The notes beneath the pieces are model-generated. The model searched no databases, had not been told where the DNA came from, and saw only the letters and a list, made by a program, of their open reading frames with translations. Positions 51,601-60,307 of a DNA stretch of 64,000 bases are shown piece after piece (position 1 is the stretch's first letter; the number at the start of each line of letters is the position of its first letter). The stretch is from an uncultured Johnsonella sp. GTDB lineage: Bacteria; Bacillota; Clostridia; Lachnospirales; Lachnospiraceae. The stretch is from contig CAAFUL010000090.1 of the NCBI GenBank assembly GCA_900766185.1, forward strand, positions 26,004-90,003, given 5' to 3'. The position numbers and the translations under genes are program-made.

Positions 51601-51824
51601 ATGCCATAGAGCTTTCGGTAAATGAGGTCATTAAAGATTTATATAAAACCCCAGAGGAAATCAAAGGAGTAAGCCTTGAAGCCCTGTATTCACACTCAGC
51701 TAAGCTCGGGGTTATAGAAAAAGATGCAGAAGGAAAGTGGCCTGTATATACCCTGACCTTTTACTTGGACGGATATAAGAAGACGGAAGTAGATATAGTA
51801 CTTTCAAGTGAGTATCAATATTAA
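48645..51824 (+). CDS. Large secreted cell-wall-binding-repeat surface protein
   Basis: 1059 residues; AGGAGG at 48629-48634 supports this ATG over an upstream TTG. Signal peptide (MKKSVHKTFIYMLAFSMIF...SYA), then four to five choline-binding-type cell-wall repeats near the N-terminus (WKLENEHWRYYGSDNKAKSGW, WYYLDKESKDMKTGW, GWQWIDGKAYFF), a Gly/Ser then Lys/Glu/Asp/Asn-rich linker (~residues 155-290), two related ~90-residue modules (VSYIALADINVKFVDENPSS and LTGYEPFEDITLDYKDKLSS, each with LPK-x-V-x-Y-x-L-S), and several beta-rich Ig-like domains to the end. The cell-wall repeats at the N-terminus are unusual; they are commonly C-terminal. No enzyme motif seen, so probably an adhesin or structural surface protein. 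Confidence 0.82.
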   Translation: MKKSVHKTFIYMLAFSMIFSNAAYVSYADTVTFGGSWKLENEHWRYYGSDNKAKSGWIKDKDNWYYLDKESKDMKTGWFQDENGAWYFLSTENGANSGKMLSGWQWIDGKAYFFNNTDNKAAGQMLFATVTPDGYRLNSDGQWIDDNGNAIIDNTKGLSSKAKPDVKVTSRGSGRGSSRGKTSGGGTGGGSSSGGSSGGDSGVENSGGGTLSSDSLNKGLPNTLTEQGGNNKTEEEKKIGDGSSKEADNQSHSTESHDDKSQENKASKSNADTDNGNTQKESDKKEQEEHPVIVSYIALADINVKFVDENPSSYIDVLPKSVTYRLSNGKKVALKIINWSFDGVVAQDASLIARPTVLLDSSREYLRASLETVDVSLRVNFKKPDDNKGNNDNGESKKDPNKPDQSATLTGYEPFEDITLDYKDKLSSSYKDKLPKKVVYKLSDNSKIELNIDSWSFEQTPNEGLSTRARAIILNIPAEYNNWAEDIEAMPAYINVKFKEVQVSGEEVKLTWDHEGVKRYGSMEYSYRYDEKPVISMENYTKDGSDIKVTAYLIPNKTLTVGEGLSYDAQSKKFSIDTDTILADGFRDSVRVEVKVGEKTFPVYIKYSTDKKAKFEGSYSDERIEYSSVSRKKDTLKEITFTNVDPSEYANIKFTTASGEDLSDSVKLIEDEGKLKIKFIVNKLKPYTLSNVYKQEFVSVVMKLRGLKTANIKLTFAARPSLKLDKDNGYYAKLDPVLTLRNFDEVDENNLKLYYYVGTKAEGNATELVKNSDYHFDSTKKQITINSLSLLKSSLLAVDKDYVLKVVHEDDEASIGIKYKKDKKLTVAESKKTNPYAKAVLRFSGVDSSDIINNTTVGIYHKTKKIAGTKAITTGASATDFRVEIPYTQVKEFIVNNKLMLTLKIEGIDDLDFEVEYADIDDVGVAVPLEIIKDKHDEDFKNKQDGLTVFYKGGAVYLTSKARSIKEAEWKSMGVNIRKKGAADEDAIELSVNEVIKDLYKTPEEIKGVSLEALYSHSAKLGVIEKDAEGKWPVYTLTFYLDGYKKTEVDIVLSSEYQY

Positions 51825-51828
51825 ATCC

Positions 51829-51991
51829 GGAGTTTTGACAGTTTTCATCTTTGTTAAAGAACTAAAAATATTTGATTTTTATTTATAAATTGGACGAAGG
51901 TGAGTGTCGGCAGCAGTCTGATATACATATATAATATACGGCTGAAAGCAAGCTTTCATTTGGTATATCGGACAGCTGACCAAACTCTGAC
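51829..51991 (+). repeat. MITE-like palindromic repeat, family 1, copy F (diverged)
   Basis: About 163 bp in the same orientation as A and B. The internal stem GCTGAAAGC-AA-GCTTTCATTT is intact, as is TTATAAATTGGACGAA; the ends have drifted (GGAGTTTTGACAG and ACCAAACTCTGAC). It lies between the two giant surface-protein genes. Confidence 0.78.
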
Positions 51992-52019
51992 ATATTAAAT
52001 AAATTATTAAAGGGTAAAT

Positions 52020-55000
52020 ATGAAGAAATCAAAGAAGATATTAAGTATAGTCTTGGCAGCGGCTATATTAACGGCAAATATACCTTTTTCAACAGGTATA
52101 ACAAGTTATGCGGCGTATTCGACACAGCAGTCTAAGGATATAGGCTATCTTGAAGAACTTTTGAAGGGAAAGAATGCGCCTTATGATGTAATGATAAAAT
52201 TCAGTAATGAAGGAACGGACACCTCCTTATCACTGCAGGAAAAGGCTGATATGGCACAAAAAGAGGCACTTGCCATTATAGAAGAGGCAGTTAAGAAGCA
52301 GGAAGTGAAAGAGTACGAATCCTTCTATATATCCAATGCCATACATATAGTAACAGCTTCCAAGGAACTTTTGGAGAAACTTGCAAAACTTGATTCTGTA
52401 GAAAAAATTACCGAAAATTCCAAGGTTGAGCTTATAAATCCGGTGGAAAAAGAGAAAAAAAGAAGAACAAAAAGGGATACGATATATACCCCTGATGAAA
52501 GAGATATAGAGTGGGGTGTCATAGATGTTCATGCGGATAAGGTTTGGGAAGAGTTCGGTATAGACGGAAGCGGTATAACTGTAGGTATCATAGATACCGG
52601 AGTTAATTATAATATACCTGCAATCAAAAAATCCTTCCTTGACTATGACAGCGCAAGTGGAACAGTTATAAATAAGGTTGACGACCCTTCCACCAAAAAG
52701 TGGGAAGGAGCATCATATAGAGATTTTGTGGATAATATTGCATATCCTGAAAATTCCGAGGTCAATGACCACGGTACTCATGTAGCAGGAACCATACTGG
52801 GTCAGCAGTCAAACAGTGTAAACCGTATAGGAGTGGCTCCGGGGGCAAAGTTTATAAGCGCCAGAGCCATAGGACCTGAGGGTGGAGAGGTTTCGGATCT
52901 TCTTGCAGCCGCACAGTGGATGCTTGAAATGAAACCGGATGTTATTAACAACTCATGGGGCGGTCCGAATGATAATGATGAGTGGTTTAAAGATATAATA
53001 AATGCGTGGAACTCGGCAGGTATAGTTCCCGTATTTGCTGCGGGCAATACATCATCCAAGGTTCCGGGACCGGGAAGTATCTCAAATCCGGGCAACTACC
53101 TTGATGTAATATCGGTAGCGGCGGTAGACCATAACAAGCAAATAGGCAGGTTCTCAAACAAAGGACCTTCCGCATTTGACTCGGGCAAATCAATAATAAA
53201 GCCTGAGATCTCCGCTCCGGGAGTACAGGTGCGTTCAGTAGATGCAAGGGGCAATTATGTAAGCTGGAACGGTACCAGTATGGCAACTCCTCATGTTGTG
53301 GGAGTAATAGCGCTGATCAAGGAAGCGGCAAAAAAAGCAGGCAAGGAAGAAGAGTACGACAGCCTTGACGAGATAAGAAATCTTATTACTTCCACAGCAG
53401 AGCCGCTGTCGGATAATACTTATACACAAAGCCCGAATATGGCATACGGTTACGGTCTTATCAATGCTTATGATGCCGTAGCCAAGATAATGGAGGACAG
53501 AACGCAGGGCGAAATAAGCGGTGTGGTACTAAAAGACGGGGCTGATAAAAGAGCACCGAATCTTGAGATAAATATTCAGGATGAGGCATATATAGGCAGA
53601 AAATTGAAGGTTGAAGCCAAGGTGGATGATGATGTATCCATAAGAGAGGTCAAGCTGTCTTATTATATAGGAGACGATCCGCAAACTGCAGTGGAGCATG
53701 AACTTAATCTAAGCAAGGGGGTTCAAAATGATGGAACCTATTCTTACAGTATAGAGGCGGATAAGTTAAGTAAAGGAACGCTGCATCTAAGCTTAAGTGC
53801 AAAAGATTATGCACAAAATACAGTGACAAAGCAAAAGGATATTGAAATAAAAGCCGGAATGACACTGCCTTGGGAGTCCGACTTGGAGCAGGCAAGCTCG
53901 CTTAACGGATTTATGCTTGAAGGTACATGGGAGGTTTCGGGAAGGAAATCAAGTGCCGAGCCTGAACTGCCCGGAGGACTTAATGGGTCGGCAAATACTA
54001 CCTATGTAGGAACAAATGCCGGAAGGGGAGTATTTGAGAAGAGGGTGAACAGCTATCTGTATCTGCCCCCTGTAGATTTAAGTACGGTTACGGGCAATCC
54101 GTCACTTAGTGTGGATATGTATAACGGATTTACCGGGCTCAGTTATGCCAAACTGCAAGCCTCATTCAGCGGAGATGAAAATGACTGGGAAGATATCTAC
54201 CAGGTGGTATTAAGACCTGATATTACCACAAGAAACTGGGTGCATAACACATATTCTTTAGCTAAGTATACAGGAAATGCAAAACCTTTGCAGCTTAGAT
54301 TTTATTTCTACGGGCATAATACGGATGAGGGTGCAGGCTGGTATCTTGATAACTTTTCCATAAAGCAGCAGGAAGATACTCCGCCGGCACAGGTTCAGGC
54401 ACTTAGGGCAAGTATAGGACAAAAAGGAGTAAACCTAAGTTTTGTGGCAAATGAAGAGACGGATATGTTAAGTTACTCTATAGAAAGAAAAGAAGAGGGT
54501 ACGGCTACATTTGCCCAAATAGCTACTATACAGCAGAACTTATCCGACTTTACATTTATTAATAAAAATGAAGATCCTACAAGACCAAGCTCCCATTACC
54601 GAGTAAATTATTATGATAAGGGGCTTGCTCCGGGTAAAAAATACATTTACCGTGTGAGAGCCTTGGATAAGTCGGGCAATTACTCGGAGTATTCAAAAGA
54701 GCTTAATGTGGACTACAGTTCCTATGAAGAAACCGTCTTTTATGATTTTGAAGCCGATAACGGAGGCTTTACGACCGGAGTTTTAAGCGGAAATATCAAT
54801 GATTGGCAATGGGGTAAGCCTATGCGACCGGCTGACGGTGATTATACAAAGTTACTTCCAAGAGAGACTTGGGAGGGGCTTGAAAAGAACTCTACCAAAG
54901 TCTGGGGTACAAATCTGAATGGAAAGTTTAGGAAAAATCAGGACTCTTATATACAGATGCCCTCCGTTACGGTAAAGGATGGCGATTACCTGTACTTTGA

Positions 55001-58000
55001 CTCCTTTAATGCTCAAATGAGTCTGGACACTGCACTAAGCCTTACAGTTGAGATCAAGGAAAAGAATAAAAATACATGGTCTTTGCTGGTATCAAGAGAA
55101 AGCATTATGGATGATAATCAAATAAGAGTATGGCAGCAGATCGGAGCGGATCTTTCGGCATACAAGGGTAAGAGCGTTGATATAAGATTCCACATAAATG
55201 TAGGAAGAAATATCTACATAGATTCCTATAACATCGGTTGGTATATAGACAATGTGGTAGTGGGCGATAAGGAGCAGAAGTTTAAGACCGACAGGCTGAG
55301 AGTATTTACAAATGAAGAAGCAAGTCCAAGCAATGCCTCTTTTTTTGCTACAGACTCCGATGCAACAACAGAATATAAAGAAGAGGCAAATGCAGAGCAG
55401 GGTGTAAACACTGCTTCAAGTATAGAGCTTGATGTGGGGACAGGTACAGGCTATTATACCGCCGGCTCGGTGCCTATTCCGGGAGGCTTTCCAAGTAACT
55501 CTTACATACCTTTAAGGGCAAAGGTCAAGGTCTTGGATACCGGAAAGTATACCTATGCCAGTGATATTGACGGCTCATTTAATATAAATCATGCAATTAA
55601 TAAGTCGGATAAAAAATACAGACTTGAGTTTTCGGCTTACGGCTATGAAAGCAAAACAGTGGAAGTTGATTTGAGTCAAGGCGCTCATAAGGTAAATATA
55701 CCTACAGTAGTGCTAAATAAAGCAAAGTCCGCAAGTATTAAAGGTACGGTAAAAGATGAAGCCGGCAATGCTTTGGAAGGTGTTAATATACGCTTGGTGG
55801 AAGATGATCTGGTGCCGGTAATAAGTACGGACGCCGGCGGAAATTATGTAAACTCTTCCATATATGAGGGCAAGTATACCTTCAGATTTTATAAAGAGGG
55901 CTACTACAGTGTAGAAAAAGAAATAACTTTAAGTGCAGGTGACAATGTACTTGATGAGGTGAAGTTAAGACCGCTTGGAAACTTAAGTAGCGAAAAGCTT
56001 GATTATGGCTATAATGTAAAGCCCGGTACTGACGGAGATTATCAAACTGTGCATTTCACAAGCGGTATGAAGGGTATTGCCGTAAGATTTCAATCACCTT
56101 ATAAGGGCGGTATACTTAAATCAGCAGATCTATTCCTTGTGAAGAATAAGTACTACTCAGGCGATCATATTATGATAGGAGTACTTGCCTATGATGATAA
56201 TAAAAGATTAAGAGAGATAGCACCCTTTAGGGAGTATAAGAATATTACCCCGAATGCATGGAATACCATTGACTTTTCGGAATTTACCATAAAGACTGAT
56301 AAACCTGTGTATATAGCAACTATGTATACAAAAAATCTGGAAAACAGTCTGGGAGTCTATTATGATGTTTACGCAAGTAAAAATGCCAAGGAACATTCAT
56401 ACATATATGACGGAGCCTTCATCAAGACAAGCGCTCTTACTCCTTCGGGAGCCTTTGCGGTTAAGTCCGATTGGCTTTATGAGGCAGGAGCACAAAAGAA
56501 CCCCGAAACCGATGACGAATCGGGAGCGGCAAAACCGGAAGATCCTAAAATAATAGCCGATACGGAAGAAAGTTTTGTATTTGATGCGGCTACACAGACT
56601 ATTACCGCTTATAAGGGAAATAATACAGCAGTTGTAGTGCCTTCATCTATAGGCGGTGTAGAAGTAAAAAGAATAGGAGAGAAAGCCTTTATAGGAACAA
56701 GTAAGGGAGATAAAAAACTCAGAAAGATAGTAGTTTCCGAGGGTATAGAAGAGATCGGTGCAGAGGCATTTAAGAATAATGACTTAAGTGAGATTACTTT
56801 GCCCGAGTCGTTGAGTTTAATAGGTGAAGCTGCCTTTATGAATCAATATAAAGATAACTTTGATGATAAATCACTTAAAGTAAATCTTCCTTCTAACATA
56901 ACAAGAATAGAAAAAGATACCTTTGCTTCTGCCGGAAACCCTCTTGTTGCGACACTTCCTTCAGTAAGCTACATAGCAAGCGGAGCATTTAGCGGGATTA
57001 AGGAAATAGAAGTGAATGCACCTAAACTTGAAATTATAGAGGACGGGGCATTCGGAAGCTATGACAGAGCCGACTTTAGCTATGCCAAGGTATTTACCTC
57101 TTTGGACAGCACCCTTACATCAAAGGATAGACAGTATGTGATAAATCCGGCTTCGGTAAGTGTAAATATGATAAATGCAAGGGACCATGAGGATGTAATT
57201 CTTAAAAAGGTATACTACGGAGAAAACAGCTTACAGAATATAGGAAGAAATACAGAAGCTTCGAAAATCTACCGTATAGGCGATACGGTAAGTGTAAAAG
57301 CACCGAGGCTTACAAGAAAAGGTATATCCTATATAAGCAATACTCCAAGCCTTAATATAAAGCTTGAAAAGAGTAATGATATAAGTTTTTACTATTATTT
57401 ACAGGAGGTAAGAACCAGACTGCCGATACTGGATACCGATACACAGCTTGTTGGCTTTGCACTGCCCAATGCTCAAATAAATGCTAAAGTAGGTTCTAAA
57501 TCATATGAAGTAAGATCTAATGAGGACGGTTTCTTTAGGATCGAAGGGATTGAGTTAAGCACCTCGGATATGGTTGAATTTACTGTTAATAATTATGCGG
57601 CAGGAAGTTTTAGTGTAAGTCAAAATAATAATGATGAATATATTATAGAAGGATCGGTACTTAAAAGGTACAACGGTACAGGAGGTGAAGTGGTACTTCC
57701 GGTATCGGGTACAGGTGTTGCTGTCAATGAAATAGCTGATTTTGCCTTTTACGATAAGTCTTTGATCGCTGTAACTTTGCCGGATGCAGTTGAAACCATA
57801 GGTTCAGGAGCATTTATGGATACAGGCTTAACTTCTTTTGGTTGGAATCTTAATAATATCAATCAAAGTAAACTTAGAACCATAAATGAGTATGCGTTTA
57901 AGAACAACTCCTTAACTAAGGTCTTGCTGCCGGAGCTTACTCATGTGATAAGGACTTCAGCTTTTGAGAACAATGATATAGAGGAGCTTAAATTCGGTAA

Positions 58001-59195
58001 ATACACAGGTCATGTGGGCGATAAGGCATTTAAGGACAATAAGTTAAAAGAGGTTGAACTTGCGGATGTTGCCGAAGAGATAGGCGTAGGAGCATTTATG
58101 AACAACAGAATAGAAAAGCTTGTTGTAAAGCCCAGACTTGAAGGCTATAAGCACGGACTCGATCTTATACCCGACTACGCCTTTGCCAATAACAAGCTTA
58201 GCAAGGTAAAACTTCCTATAGAGATCACCCATGTATCAGAGCTTGCCTTTGAAGGAAATACAAAGGAAAGATTTATTATAGAAAGTGATGCTTTAGAGAT
58301 AGTTGCAACCAAGGCTTATGATGTGTTAAGAAGTGATGGAACATTGCTTAAGTGGAGTGAAGAAAAGCAGGATAAGCCAAAGGATCATACAGAAAATAAT
58401 TCAAGTTCCGGAAGTGGAGAAAATAACAGTAAAAATATAAATAATACGGCTAAAAATAATAACAATAATAATACTGCCAATAATGCAAATACCGATGCAA
58501 GTGGTGATATAAACAATAACACAAATACCGGCAATAACACTACAAACAACAAAGCTGAGGACGATACAAAGTCTGACGGTAAGGGCGGTTCATATAGCGG
58601 CTCAAGTTCAGGAGGTTTAAGTTCCGGCAGCGGCTTAAATTCCGGCAGCTTAAGTTCCGGGGGCAGCTCAAGTTCAGGGGGAGGTTTAAGCTCAGGAACA
58701 AGAAGTACTGCAAGAACATCAGGTATTTCAAAAGCACTCCCACAAGGCTATAAAGGTCAGACAAAGATCATAGGAAATTATACCGTACCTGTAACTGTAG
58801 ACAAAGGTACTTGGCAAAGGGATGAAATAAGCAAAAGATGGAAGTATACCGATAGCTTAGGCAGTTTAAGACAGTCTGCTTGGGTTGAGGTGTTTAATGA
58901 AGGTCTGGTACAAAAACAGGCAAGTAAGCTTCCTTTTGCATGGTATAGCTTTGATGAAAAGGGCAATATGCGTACAGGCTGGTATGCTGATGATGGCAAA
59001 CATTTTTACTACTTCAGTGAGGCGACTGATGTAAGTGAAGGGGCTATGCTTACAGGTTGGCAGTTTATAAACGGAAAATGGTATTATCTTAATGAAACAT
59101 ACGGTGCAGATATGGGAATTATGTTAAGCAACACTGTAACAGCAGACGGATACAGGCTGTTACCTGACGGAAGCTGGGACGGAGTTGGAAAGTAA
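52020..59195 (+). CDS. Giant multidomain subtilisin-like (S8) surface protease
   Basis: 2391 residues. Signal peptide to about residue 32, an I9-type propeptide, then a catalytic S8 domain with Asp192 (VGIIDTGVN), His251 (NDHGTHVAGT) and Ser420 (NGTSMATPHVVG). Following domains include MAM/immune-inhibitor-A-like beta-sandwiches (GWYLDNFSIKQ, IGWYIDNVVVG), a fibronectin-III-like segment, carboxypeptidase-regulatory-like modules (SIKGTVKDEAGNALEGVNI), BspA-type leucine-rich repeats in two blocks (about 1516-1670 and 1875-2085, e.g. IEEIGAEAFKNN), an Asn/Ser/Gly-rich linker (about 2121-2237) and C-terminal cell-wall-binding repeats (MRTGWYADDGKHFYYF). Secreted, wall-bound protease, probably acting on host or matrix proteins. 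The KKRRTKRD stretch before the catalytic domain may be a processing site. Confidence 0.92.
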   Translation: MKKSKKILSIVLAAAILTANIPFSTGITSYAAYSTQQSKDIGYLEELLKGKNAPYDVMIKFSNEGTDTSLSLQEKADMAQKEALAIIEEAVKKQEVKEYESFYISNAIHIVTASKELLEKLAKLDSVEKITENSKVELINPVEKEKKRRTKRDTIYTPDERDIEWGVIDVHADKVWEEFGIDGSGITVGIIDTGVNYNIPAIKKSFLDYDSASGTVINKVDDPSTKKWEGASYRDFVDNIAYPENSEVNDHGTHVAGTILGQQSNSVNRIGVAPGAKFISARAIGPEGGEVSDLLAAAQWMLEMKPDVINNSWGGPNDNDEWFKDIINAWNSAGIVPVFAAGNTSSKVPGPGSISNPGNYLDVISVAAVDHNKQIGRFSNKGPSAFDSGKSIIKPEISAPGVQVRSVDARGNYVSWNGTSMATPHVVGVIALIKEAAKKAGKEEEYDSLDEIRNLITSTAEPLSDNTYTQSPNMAYGYGLINAYDAVAKIMEDRTQGEISGVVLKDGADKRAPNLEINIQDEAYIGRKLKVEAKVDDDVSIREVKLSYYIGDDPQTAVEHELNLSKGVQNDGTYSYSIEADKLSKGTLHLSLSAKDYAQNTVTKQKDIEIKAGMTLPWESDLEQASSLNGFMLEGTWEVSGRKSSAEPELPGGLNGSANTTYVGTNAGRGVFEKRVNSYLYLPPVDLSTVTGNPSLSVDMYNGFTGLSYAKLQASFSGDENDWEDIYQVVLRPDITTRNWVHNTYSLAKYTGNAKPLQLRFYFYGHNTDEGAGWYLDNFSIKQQEDTPPAQVQALRASIGQKGVNLSFVANEETDMLSYSIERKEEGTATFAQIATIQQNLSDFTFINKNEDPTRPSSHYRVNYYDKGLAPGKKYIYRVRALDKSGNYSEYSKELNVDYSSYEETVFYDFEADNGGFTTGVLSGNINDWQWGKPMRPADGDYTKLLPRETWEGLEKNSTKVWGTNLNGKFRKNQDSYIQMPSVTVKDGDYLYFDSFNAQMSLDTALSLTVEIKEKNKNTWSLLVSRESIMDDNQIRVWQQIGADLSAYKGKSVDIRFHINVGRNIYIDSYNIGWYIDNVVVGDKEQKFKTDRLRVFTNEEASPSNASFFATDSDATTEYKEEANAEQGVNTASSIELDVGTGTGYYTAGSVPIPGGFPSNSYIPLRAKVKVLDTGKYTYASDIDGSFNINHAINKSDKKYRLEFSAYGYESKTVEVDLSQGAHKVNIPTVVLNKAKSASIKGTVKDEAGNALEGVNIRLVEDDLVPVISTDAGGNYVNSSIYEGKYTFRFYKEGYYSVEKEITLSAGDNVLDEVKLRPLGNLSSEKLDYGYNVKPGTDGDYQTVHFTSGMKGIAVRFQSPYKGGILKSADLFLVKNKYYSGDHIMIGVLAYDDNKRLREIAPFREYKNITPNAWNTIDFSEFTIKTDKPVYIATMYTKNLENSLGVYYDVYASKNAKEHSYIYDGAFIKTSALTPSGAFAVKSDWLYEAGAQKNPETDDESGAAKPEDPKIIADTEESFVFDAATQTITAYKGNNTAVVVPSSIGGVEVKRIGEKAFIGTSKGDKKLRKIVVSEGIEEIGAEAFKNNDLSEITLPESLSLIGEAAFMNQYKDNFDDKSLKVNLPSNITRIEKDTFASAGNPLVATLPSVSYIASGAFSGIKEIEVNAPKLEIIEDGAFGSYDRADFSYAKVFTSLDSTLTSKDRQYVINPASVSVNMINARDHEDVILKKVYYGENSLQNIGRNTEASKIYRIGDTVSVKAPRLTRKGISYISNTPSLNIKLEKSNDISFYYYLQEVRTRLPILDTDTQLVGFALPNAQINAKVGSKSYEVRSNEDGFFRIEGIELSTSDMVEFTVNNYAAGSFSVSQNNNDEYIIEGSVLKRYNGTGGEVVLPVSGTGVAVNEIADFAFYDKSLIAVTLPDAVETIGSGAFMDTGLTSFGWNLNNINQSKLRTINEYAFKNNSLTKVLLPELTHVIRTSAFENNDIEELKFGKYTGHVGDKAFKDNKLKEVELADVAEEIGVGAFMNNRIEKLVVKPRLEGYKHGLDLIPDYAFANNKLSKVKLPIEITHVSELAFEGNTKERFIIESDALEIVATKAYDVLRSDGTLLKWSEEKQDKPKDHTENNSSSGSGENNSKNINNTAKNNNNNNTANNANTDASGDINNNTNTGNNTTNNKAEDDTKSDGKGGSYSGSSSGGLSSGSGLNSGSLSSGGSSSSGGGLSSGTRSTARTSGISKALPQGYKGQTKIIGNYTVPVTVDKGTWQRDEISKRWKYTDSLGSLRQSAWVEVFNEGLVQKQASKLPFAWYSFDEKGNMRTGWYADDGKHFYYFSEATDVSEGAMLTGWQFINGKWYYLNETYGADMGIMLSNTVTADGYRLLPDGSWDGVGK

Positions 59196-59340
59196 TTGTA
59201 ATATGTATAAAATATATTAATAATGATTACTAATATTAGTTATAGTGCCGAAAATGCCTTGAACCTATTGAAATCGCTGTTTTTTTATGATAGATTGTAT
59301 ACACGATAATTTTAGAGCTAAGCCGCTCTTGGTGATGTAC

Positions 59341-59355
59341 TTATATAAGTTATAA
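59341..59355 (+). promoter_or_regulatory. PerR-like box upstream of ahpC
   Basis: TTATATAAGTTATAA agrees at 11 of 14 fixed positions with the PerR box TTATAATnATTATAA and lies inside a larger perfect inverted repeat, GTACTTATA / TATAAGTAC (59337-59359). It is about 30 bases before the ahpC start. Peroxide control by PerR is inferred. Confidence 0.5.
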
Positions 59356-59384
59356 GTACAGATTATAAATTTAGGAGGTTATAT

Positions 59385-59948
59385 ATGTCATTAATTAACA
59401 AGGAAGTTGCGGATTTTAATGTTCAGGTTTTTCAGAATAATGATTTCAAGTCTCTTAGCAAGAAGGATATTTTAGGAAAGTGGAGCATATTTTTCTTCTA
59501 CCCTGCAGATTTTACCTTTGTATGTCCTACAGAGCTTGAGGATCTTCAGAATAACTATGCAAAGTTCAAGGCTGAAGGTTGTGAGGTTTACTCAGTATCT
59601 ACAGATACACATTTCACACATAAGGCATGGCATGATCATTCAGAAAGAATATCTAAGATAGAGTATCCTATGATAGCGGATCCTACACATGCAATATCTC
59701 GTGATTTTGAGGTACTTATAGAGGAAGCGGGACTTGCTGAAAGAGGAACCTTCATAATCAATCCTGAAGGTAAGATAGTAGCTTATGAGGTTAATGCCGG
59801 AAATGTAGGTCGTAATGCGGATGAGCTTTTCAGAAAGCTTCAGGCTTGTAAGTTTGTTCATGAGCATGGTGATGAGGTTTGCCCTGCCAAGTGGCAGCCG
59901 GGTGCTAAGACACTTAAGCCAAGCCTTGATTTAGTAGGTCAATTATAA
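59385..59948 (+). CDS. ahpC: Alkyl hydroperoxide reductase, peroxiredoxin subunit
   Basis: 187-residue typical 2-Cys peroxiredoxin that reduces peroxides with electrons from AhpF. Peroxidatic Cys in FYPADFTFVCPTELED, resolving Cys in HGDEVCPAKWQPG near the C-terminus, and the conserved SVSTDTHFTHKAWH are all present. GGAGG precedes the ATG. The ahpF-like gene follows after ~360 bases, so the two may share control. Confidence 0.96.
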   Translation: MSLINKEVADFNVQVFQNNDFKSLSKKDILGKWSIFFFYPADFTFVCPTELEDLQNNYAKFKAEGCEVYSVSTDTHFTHKAWHDHSERISKIEYPMIADPTHAISRDFEVLIEEAGLAERGTFIINPEGKIVAYEVNAGNVGRNADELFRKLQACKFVHEHGDEVCPAKWQPGAKTLKPSLDLVGQL

Positions 59949-60077
59949 AATACAGATATCTATTGATAATAAATTCATTAAAAATATAAACAACATTTAC
60001 GATATAGTAGTATGATGGTAAAAGCCTTTCTTACTTAAGATATTAAAGAAATGCTTTTATAAACTGCCCTAATATGC

Positions 60078-60133
60078 ATGAGGACAAGACAAAGTAGCTT
60101 ATTAACAAATAATACGCTTTGTTTAGTCCTCAT
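60078..60133 (+). promoter_or_regulatory. Inverted repeat in the ahpF leader
   Basis: ATGAGGAC (60078-60085) pairs with GTCCTCAT (60126-60133), with CAAAG / CTTTG inside. It lies ~175 bases before the ahpF start. An AAAAGC / GCTTTT imperfect hairpin at 60018-60058 may end ahpC transcripts. The rest of 59949-60307 shows nothing else. Confidence 0.35.
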
Positions 60134-60307
60134 ATTGCTAGTGTATCGTTTCTTGAAATATATTGCAGTTACTTTAGTTTGCCGGTAGGTGTAGCCGCTT
60201 TAGCAAGCATCTGCAAAAGCAAATCAAAAAATTGTTTAAGTTTTACAAATATTGCAATTTTTACGATATTTGCAATATTTCTAAGGAGTTCAACAGGAGG
60301 TTACTTT

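Noticed and set aside
60119..60307. 63-residue N-terminal extension of the AhpF frame
   Set aside because: The extension contains a leader hairpin arm and has no ribosome binding site, while AGGAGG sits directly before the ATG at 60308, which begins right at the FAD-binding fold.
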